From the NCBI GenBank assembly GCA_024697985.1, contig JAILRX010000166.1:1-6104 (forward strand): a DNA stretch of 6,104 nt, in the 5' to 3' direction. The notes under the pieces are model-generated. The model worked only from the letters and a program-made list of their open reading frames with translations. It searched no databases and had not been told where the DNA came from. Position 1 is the stretch's first letter. Every line of letters starts with the position of its first letter. This DNA comes from Treponemataceae bacterium. GTDB lineage: Bacteria > Spirochaetota > Spirochaetia > Treponematales > Treponemataceae. Position numbers and translations under genes: made by a program. Positions 1 to 3,968 of the stretch are shown here, piece after piece.

Positions 1-1
1 A

Positions 2-343
2 ACTTTCAAGCTTCCTTTTGGACTTGCGATTCCTATTATAGGAATAATTGGAAATACTTTTATGATCTGGAATGTTGAACCGGATTTTAATACAAAGATG
101 AAGATTTATGCTGTATTTGGAATTGTAACATTACTTCTTGCGATTTACGCTTTCTTCTGGTGTAAATACAAGATTAAAAGGCCAATGTTCAAGCCTTATT
201 CAATCAAAGAAGTTGTTGCCATGGATTCAGATCTTTACCAGATCCGCCATTATCCAGCACTTGCAAAAAAACTTCATATCGAAGCAGAACCTGATGTTGT
301 ACCGGTTTCTCCTGAAACGAACACCGGCACAAGACCAGAATAA
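2..343 (+). CDS. Amino-acid permease (APC superfamily), C-terminal end only
   Basis: The reading frame is open from the first bases of the window, so this is the 3' end of a longer gene; the first in-frame ATG at 62 lies inside a membrane segment and is not a credible start. The visible 113 residues hold two hydrophobic segments. The first includes FGLAIPIIGIIGNTFMIW. It is followed by a short charged loop (EPDFNTKMK), then a second segment, YAVFGIVTLLLAIYAFFW. A basic cytosolic tail follows (CKYKIKRPMFKPYSIKE) and ends in an acidic, Pro/Thr-rich stretch. This pattern, the last two helices and then KRPMFKPY, resembles the C-terminus of APC-type amino-acid/polyamine permeases of the inner membrane. 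Substrate cannot be judged without the N-terminal ten helices. The gene stops with TAA ten bases before a strong terminator hairpin and converges on the gene at 432-1067. Confidence 0.75.
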   Translation, partial: TFKLPFGLAIPIIGIIGNTFMIWNVEPDFNTKMKIYAVFGIVTLLLAIYAFFWCKYKIKRPMFKPYSIKEVVAMDSDLYQIRHYPALAKKLHIEAEPDVVPVSPETNTGTRPE

Positions 344-352
344 AAAAATGTG

Positions 353-392
353 AAAAAAACTCCTTGGATTTAGTGTTCAAGGAGTTTTTTTT
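353..392. terminator. Bidirectional rho-independent terminator between convergent genes
   Basis: AAAAAAACTCCTTG (353-366) pairs perfectly with CAAGGAGTTTTTTT (378-391) around an 11-base loop. The core ACTCCTTG/CAAGGAGT is flanked by an A-run on the left and a T-run on the right, so the transcript of either strand ends in a U-tract. It sits between the permease stop (343) and the stop of the minus-strand gene (432) and can terminate both. Confidence 0.9.
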
Positions 393-410
393 CTGGGTTA
401 ATCGGCTTCG

Positions 411-419
411 CCCCCCCCC
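411..419. repeat. Homopolymer run of nine C (nine G on the minus strand)
   Basis: Nine consecutive C follow a small GGC-TTC-GCC hairpin (404-412). The run lies between the shared terminator and the minus-strand stop codon at 432-434, so it is outside both coding regions and slippage here would not change either reading frame. It is the only long G/C homopolymer in the window, and its exact length is prone to sequencing error. Confidence 0.9.
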
Positions 420-431
420 TAGCCTGGAAAA

Positions 432-1067
432 CTAAATGCTCTTGGTTCTTTCCCAGCCGTCGCCGGCATCAGTTTCGTGTCTTACAAAAAGAAAATCGCA
501 GAAATCACCGCCCTGACACAAAGTCTTGGTTCTGATGAAGTCCGTATAATGAAGTTCTCCGTAATTGATGATGTCAGCGTGGCAGCACATAGCTCCAAGT
601 TTCAAAAGATTACGCTTTCCAAGAATCTGAGCGTAAATGCACTGGTTGCATTCAAAATGAAATTCGTTTTTTCCATCAGTATCATTGTGCCAGGTGTATT
701 TCCAGCCGATTCCTGATTTTTTGCTGAATCCAAGAGGAACAACCTTTTTCATAAGGGACATAAAAAAGCCTTTTTTTGAAAGCTTCTGCATTCCACTTGG
801 GTCAAGGAATTTCCACATTTCTTCGGAAACGATTTTGTAAGCTTCTTCTTCGGTTTTTCCGTGTTTTTGAAGGCATTCATACATCGAGATTGATGTAAGA
901 ATCTGAGCCATGTGCTCGTAATTGCCTTTATCGCAGTAATACTTTTCTTCTTCGATAAGTTCGTTCATCCTTGAATAAATGTCTTTTTTCAAATCTTCAG
1001 GGAGTGTCGGAAAAAAGTTCTGATAACGACTGATTTTTACTAATTGTTCTGGTGCATAATTTTTCAT
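432..1067 (-). CDS. L-2-amino-thiazoline-4-carboxylic acid hydrolase (ATC hydrolase) family protein
   Basis: A 211-residue soluble protein with no signal peptide or membrane segment. The N-terminal ~95 residues are charged and helical. The C-terminal half carries the family's recognisable block: a Cys pair (C140, C143), a second Cys cluster followed by acid (C161, C162, D165), then F177-x-RTKTL (R179, T180, T182, L183), a GG pair and C190-D191-F192. This spacing matches the ATC-hydrolase family (Pfam PF14196 as I recall it), named after a Pseudomonas enzyme that opens the thiazoline ring on the route to L-cysteine. Most family members are uncharacterised, and the role here is likely different and unknown. 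The ATG at 1065-1067 has AGAGG six bases upstream. The gene has its own promoter just after the terminator of the preceding permease gene, and it ends at the shared convergent terminator, so it is probably monocistronic. Confidence 0.8.
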   Translation of the reverse strand: MKNYAPEQLVKISRYQNFFPTLPEDLKKDIYSRMNELIEEEKYYCDKGNYEHMAQILTSISMYECLQKHGKTEEEAYKIVSEEMWKFLDPSGMQKLSKKGFFMSLMKKVVPLGFSKKSGIGWKYTWHNDTDGKNEFHFECNQCIYAQILGKRNLLKLGAMCCHADIINYGELHYTDFIRTKTLCQGGDFCDFLFVRHETDAGDGWERTKSI

Positions 1068-1083
1068 GTAAAACCTCTAATGC

Positions 1084-1113
1084 ATTATATCACCTAGTAA
1101 AATCATGTGTCAC
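1084..1113 (-). promoter_or_regulatory. Sigma-70-type extended -10 promoter for the ATC-hydrolase family gene
   Basis: On the minus strand GTGACA (1108-1113) is followed after 18 bases by TATAAT (1084-1089), and the -10 box is preceded by TGA, giving the extended form TGnTATAAT (1084-1092). The predicted start point falls at about 1077, next to the AGAGG ribosome site at 1074-1078, so the untranslated leader would be only about ten bases long. Confidence 0.6.
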
Positions 1114-1114
1114 G

Positions 1115-1136
1115 AAAAAATTAGCATTTGCTAACT
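1115..1136 (-). terminator. Rho-independent terminator directly after the DMT permease gene
   Basis: On the minus strand TTAGC-AAAT-GCTAA (1121-1134) forms a compact hairpin, extendable by a G-U and an A-U pair, and is followed at once by a run of six T (1120 to 1115). The stem begins within two bases of the TAG stop of the permease gene (1135-1137), and the next promoter's -35 box starts only two bases beyond the T-run. The arrangement separates the two genes into distinct transcription units. Confidence 0.75.
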
Positions 1137-2016
1137 AGTTTTTTTTCCTGTTGTAGACAAAATTTACCACAGCCATTGCGATGATTATGAGGTAGCCTGC
1201 AAAACTCAGCAGGTCCGGAACCTGACCGAACACGAAAAATCCGAGCGCGGCTGAAAAGATTATCTGAGAATAGTCGTAAATCGAAATTTTGGAAGCCGGA
1301 GCGTGAAAATAGGCTGCCGTTATCGTAAACTGGCCACCGGCGGCGCAAACACCGGAAAGCAGAAGGAAAAGCCACTGCTGATAAGTCATCGGATTGAAAT
1401 TGAAAATCATGTAAGGAACAGACGCGAGCATCGAGAAAAGCGAAAAGAACAGGACTATGAGCTTACCGTTACAGCCAAGGGTACTGAGTTTTCGGACACA
1501 GGCGTATGCAAAACCTGCCCCGATTCCGCCCAAAAGGCCGGCCAGAGTCGGAACCATCTGCGTGAAATTCAGGCTCGGTTTTACGACAAGAAGGGCACCG
1601 CAAAAGGCACAGATGATCGCAATCAAAGGGAGCGGCCTGATTTTTTCCTTCAACAAAAGAAAACTGAAAAGAATCGTGAAAAACGGCGCCATTTTGTTAA
1701 GAATGGCCGCGTCGGAAAGAATCAGATGGTCGACAGCATAAAAGTTTGCAAAAATTCCAATCGTGCCTGCAATCGAGCGCAGGAAAAGAAAAAGAAGGGC
1801 GCCTTTTGGAATGGCAACTGATGAGCGGCCGTTTTTTCTGACATCAATCAGAATGCTTACAAGTGCAATCAAAAAAGCAACTGCATTTCTGAAAAAGGCT
1901 TTCTGAACGAAGAAAATATCACCTGCAAGACGCACGAAAAGCGCCATCAGTGCAAAAAACAGAGCGGAAAGGATTATAAAAAAGATGCCTTTTGAAGTAT
2001 CAGAAATTTTCTTCAT
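1135..2016 (-). CDS. EamA / drug-metabolite transporter (DMT) superfamily permease
   Basis: A 293-residue inner-membrane protein with about ten hydrophobic segments (near residues 10-28, 38-57, 72-94, 99-108, 110-123, 128-146, 154-174, 185-205, 213-236 and 250-287), i.e. two five-helix EamA repeats. The first repeat ends with the typical pattern around residues 103-125 (AAILNKMAPFFTILFSFLLL, then KEK). The second ends near GFFVFGQVPD. The tail YNRKKN is basic and cytosolic. Length and topology fit the 10-TMS metabolite exporters/importers (S-adenosylmethionine and amino-acid exporter types), but substrate cannot be read from sequence. ATG at 2014-2016 is chosen because it gives the usual short cytosolic N-terminus. 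No good ribosome site precedes it, only an A-rich AAAGAAA 19-25 bases upstream, so translation initiation is probably weak. No convincing promoter was found; a TATAAT at 2059-2064 lacks a good -35. Confidence 0.88.
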   Translation of the reverse strand: MKKISDTSKGIFFIILSALFFALMALFVRLAGDIFFVQKAFFRNAVAFLIALVSILIDVRKNGRSSVAIPKGALLFLFLRSIAGTIGIFANFYAVDHLILSDAAILNKMAPFFTILFSFLLLKEKIRPLPLIAIICAFCGALLVVKPSLNFTQMVPTLAGLLGGIGAGFAYACVRKLSTLGCNGKLIVLFFSLFSMLASVPYMIFNFNPMTYQQWLFLLLSGVCAAGGQFTITAAYFHAPASKISIYDYSQIIFSAALGFFVFGQVPDLLSFAGYLIIIAMAVVNFVYNRKKN

Positions 2017-2037
2017 ATATAATTATGATAACATTTC

Positions 2038-2066
2038 TTTACGGATTGCGAAACTAGTATTATAAT
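2038..2066 (+). promoter_or_regulatory. Possible plus-strand promoter reading into the 2017-2276 gap
   Basis: TTTACG (2038-2043), 17 bases, TATAAT (2061-2066). The -35 matches four of six consensus bases. If real it would transcribe the small plus-strand ORF starting at 2113, about 47 bases downstream. The -10 lies in a near-palindromic AT run, which also gives a TATAAT on the minus strand at 2059-2064, so the match may be fortuitous. Confidence 0.3.
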
Positions 2067-2112
2067 TCAATAACTTGTGAAAAGCGAAAATAACAGAATA
2101 CACATCTATTCG

Positions 2113-2358
2113 ATGAAAACCGCCTACCTTCTCGCAACAGTTATCATAGTGATAATGCTTTTGCTCCAGTTTTGTATTTTTTCAGTACAAGAGCAGTATG
2201 TTCCGATTCCCGGAAGGGCTATGGAACGGGTAAAAGTAGTCTTGAATTTCATCAGAATAGCTCCTTGGTTTAAAATTTATTTCATCAAAAGAGATTCATT
2301 TATGCAGAAAGATTCGTATTCTTCCTCTTTCAATGGAAAATCCCATGTTCCTGCATAA
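2113..2358 (+). CDS. Candidate small single-pass membrane protein (uncertain)
   Basis: An 81-residue frame from the ATG at 2113 (93 residues if the GTG at 2077 is used). It begins MKTAY and runs into about twenty strongly hydrophobic residues (LLATVIIVIMLLLQFCIFSV), then a polar segment with QEQYVPIPGRAMERVKVV. This looks like a signal anchor with an extracytoplasmic tail and would sit in a 260-base gap otherwise without a known gene. Against it: no Shine-Dalgarno sequence precedes either start, its last ~80 bases overlap the end of the FemX-like gene in antisense, and a competing small frame with a good ribosome site lies on the opposite strand. I recognise no family. It could also be the decayed N-terminus of a lost gene. 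Confidence 0.3.
   Translation: MKTAYLLATVIIVIMLLLQFCIFSVQEQYVPIPGRAMERVKVVLNFIRIAPWFKIYFIKRDSFMQKDSYSSSFNGKSHVPA
2124..2252 (-). CDS. Candidate 42-residue small ORF with strong ribosome site (uncertain)
   Basis: Downstream of the FemX-like stop codon on the same strand, AAGGAG (2261-2266) stands eight bases before an ATG (2250-2252), which opens a 42-codon frame ending in TAG at 2124-2126. The peptide starts MKFKTTFTRSIALPGIG and contains a CSC motif and a basic end (VARR). It has no evident membrane segment or recognised domain. The spacing of 24 bases from the upstream gene would make it a plausible last cistron of that transcript. Amino-acid composition is not persuasive, and the frame is antisense to the candidate membrane ORF, so at most one of the two is likely real. 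Confidence 0.25.
   Translation of the reverse strand: MKFKTTFTRSIALPGIGTYCSCTEKIQNWSKSIITMITVARR
2261..2266 (-). promoter_or_regulatory. Shine-Dalgarno-like AAGGAG with no recognised gene behind it
   Basis: AAGGAG on the minus strand, eight bases from an ATG at 2250-2252. It is a better ribosome site than those of the flanking permease and FemX-like genes, which is the main reason to list the 42-codon frame it precedes. Confidence 0.35.
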
Positions 2359-3395
2359 TGAATTATGTTTCCTCCAAATCCGGTCTTGAAAATGTAAAGA
2401 CCAGCCATCGAAGAATTCTTATCATTTGTGGGAGGGATTCCCATAAAGTCGTATTTTGTACAGCCTTGGGAACGGGCAAAACGTATCACTTCCCACTGAA
2501 GTCCATAATTTGGCATGCATTCCCTCATCATAAGGCTGCTGGCAGCATACATGTAATAGGCATTTGATCCGCAGATTGCAAGGATCAGGCCGCTAAGTAA
2601 AATCCCTTCTTTTTTGGCCGTAAAAAGATAGAATTTTGGAGGCGGAACCTGAGCATCCAGGGGAACCAGGCCTTTTTCAAAAAATTTATCTTCTTTAGGT
2701 TTCAGGAAATCCCTGTTTAATTTGAAGAGTTTTTCAAAATAGGAATAGTCTTCGCAGTAAAAGCCCTTTCTGTGCGCCGTATCACTATAGATGTCATACA
2801 TTTTACCAAGCTCATCAAAAAGTTCAGGACTTTGAGCATCATAAATTGAAAAAACGACATTTTCCCGATAGGCCCTTCTTATCGAATTTCGAGTCTGCTG
2901 CCTCATATTGAGCAGAATTCGCTGAGGAACCGGGCGAAGATTAAGGATACAAGTTGAACCGCTCAAGTGATTCGAAGGAGCTTTCTTAAAATTATGAAGT
3001 TTTGTACCATAATTCATCATAATTTCAAGCATTTCGTTTCTGGCACAAGGATCATCAATTCTCCACGGCAAGTCGTAACGGATAAAAACGATCGATTCAG
3101 GAAGTTCCTCTTTCAATGCAAGAGACAGTTCTTCAAGAAAACCGTTTTTATCACACGGAATTACTTTGCCAGTAGGAGAACGTTGGACATAAGCATAAAC
3201 ATATTTCCCGTTAATTTTTCTTAAAAGGACAAGAAAAGGATATGCCACTTCATTTTCATCATCATCCGTAAAAACGACTCTGAAATAAAGCGGTTTCTGT
3301 CCATTAATTTCTTTGAATTTTCCCCACATATGGGATTGGAAAAGATTATCTGAAGCAGGAAATAGTTCAGGCTGAATCTTAGATATTGATAACAT
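2277..3395 (-). CDS. FemX/FemAB-family lipid II interpeptide-bridge aminoacyltransferase
   Basis: A 372-residue soluble protein with two GNAT-like halves, as in lipid II:glycine glycyltransferases of the FemX/MurM/FemA group, which move an aminoacyl group from charged tRNA to the peptide stem of lipid II at the inner face of the membrane. Visible marks: an N-terminal SHMWGKFKEINGQKPLYF block (21-38), QRSPTGKVIP (71-80), the segment LRPVPQRILLNMRQQTRNSI (153-172) that links the halves, and the C-terminal signature YDFMGIPP (315-322) followed by GLYIFKTGFGG (332-342). The long coiled-coil insert of FemA is absent, so it resembles the single-addition FemX type. A charged extra loop (about 231-254) precedes the second GNAT core. 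If the host is a spirochaete with ornithine in its stem peptide, adding Gly to Orn would be a sensible job; that is inference. The start ATG (3393-3395) has AGAAG upstream and its own promoter. Confidence 0.85.
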   Translation of the reverse strand: MLSISKIQPELFPASDNLFQSHMWGKFKEINGQKPLYFRVVFTDDDENEVAYPFLVLLRKINGKYVYAYVQRSPTGKVIPCDKNGFLEELSLALKEELPESIVFIRYDLPWRIDDPCARNEMLEIMMNYGTKLHNFKKAPSNHLSGSTCILNLRPVPQRILLNMRQQTRNSIRRAYRENVVFSIYDAQSPELFDELGKMYDIYSDTAHRKGFYCEDYSYFEKLFKLNRDFLKPKEDKFFEKGLVPLDAQVPPPKFYLFTAKKEGILLSGLILAICGSNAYYMYAASSLMMRECMPNYGLQWEVIRFARSQGCTKYDFMGIPPTNDKNSSMAGLYIFKTGFGGNIIHYAGTWDFPLKEEEYESFCINESLLMK

Positions 3396-3410
3396 AATTC
3401 AATATCTTCT

Positions 3411-3438
3411 ATTATAATGCTAATATTTAAAGGGTCAA
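3411..3438 (-). promoter_or_regulatory. Sigma-70-type promoter for the FemX-like gene
   Basis: On the minus strand TTGACC (3433-3438) is followed after 16 bases by TATAAT (3411-3416). The -10 abuts the ribosome site AGAAGA (3405-3410), so the leader would be about ten bases. It lies in the 62-base gap after the PNPOx-like gene, making the FemX-like gene an independent unit even if some read-through occurs. Confidence 0.65.
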
Positions 3439-3457
3439 GACGGCAGGGTAAAATCGG

Positions 3458-3934
3458 CTACTTTTCGTTGACCAGTTTTCCTGTCATGTGTTCAATCGTG
3501 AATTCCAGGCACTGAACTCGGCTCAAGGCTGAATCCAACTCCTTTTTCAGATATTCCTTGTCATCAATAAACTTAAAGACAAGATTCGTACAGATTTCTT
3601 CGCGTTTTTTGATGTCCTCAACAAGACTGATCCTTCCAAAGACAACAACGCTTTTTATGTTGAGCGCCCAATCGCCTTCTTTAACAAAACCTTTGTCGTA
3701 AACACAAAAGCAGGCCTTGTCGCATTTCTTGATTGCATCAATTTTGTGGCCTTCTTTAGCGCAATGGAAATAGATTTTTCCGTCGTTTTCATCATAAAAA
3801 TGATCCATCGGAATCGAATACGGATAGCCTTCGTCGCCAATAAGCGAAAGCACGCCTCGTTTTTCGTTTTTTAAAATTGCAATACATTCTTCGTTTTCAA
3901 GCTGCTGCTTGAATCTTCTCATGGGTCTGAACAT
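3458..3934 (-). CDS. Pyridoxamine 5'-phosphate oxidase-like FMN-binding protein (NimA-type)
   Basis: A 158-residue split-barrel flavoprotein of the PNPOx-like superfamily. Visible pattern: LENEECIAILKNEKRGVLSL (12-31), GYPYSIPMDHFYDEN (36-50), KIYFHCAKEGHKIDAI (53-68), KACFCVYD (73-80) and the strand SVVVFGRISLVED (95-107). It matches the small NimA-like group, which usually binds FMN as a dimer; named members reduce 5-nitroimidazoles, but most have unknown substrates. The start is placed at ATG 3932-3934 because AGGAGG (3944-3949) lies nine bases upstream. The frame stays open to 4063, but those 43 extra residues overlap the R-subunit gene and have no family match. It follows the R-subunit stop by 34 bases with no clear terminator or promoter between, so it may be co-transcribed with it. 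Five cysteines lie within residues 58-115; catalysis is not inferable. Confidence 0.85.
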   Translation of the reverse strand: MFRPMRRFKQQLENEECIAILKNEKRGVLSLIGDEGYPYSIPMDHFYDENDGKIYFHCAKEGHKIDAIKKCDKACFCVYDKGFVKEGDWALNIKSVVVFGRISLVEDIKKREEICTNLVFKFIDDKEYLKKELDSALSRVQCLEFTIEHMTGKLVNEK

Positions 3935-3943
3935 GGAAAGGGG

Positions 3944-3949
3944 CCTCCT
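3944..3949 (-). promoter_or_regulatory. Consensus Shine-Dalgarno AGGAGG that fixes the PNPOx-like start
   Basis: A full AGGAGG on the minus strand, nine bases from the ATG at 3932-3934. It is the strongest ribosome site in the window and decides against the longer in-frame start at 4063 and against the ATG at 3920-3922. Confidence 0.8.
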
Positions 3950-3968
3950 GGAAAATACGTTTTTTATC

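Noticed and set aside
1303..1821. Plus-strand 172-codon frame opposite the DMT permease
   Set aside because: It is very rich in Lys, Arg and Gln with no fold signal and lies wholly antisense to a clear membrane-protein gene; it is a shadow frame.
2059..2064. Minus-strand TATAAT as the promoter of the DMT permease
   Set aside because: The best -35 at suitable spacing (TTCGCT, 18 bases) matches only three consensus bases, and the box overlaps a near-palindromic AT run.
2025..3395. Shared 9-mer TGATAACAT upstream of the permease (2025-2033) and at the FemX-like start (3387-3395)
   Set aside because: At the second site it is simply the first three codons (Met-Leu-Ser) of the FemX-like gene; a 9-mer match in AT-rich DNA can arise by chance.
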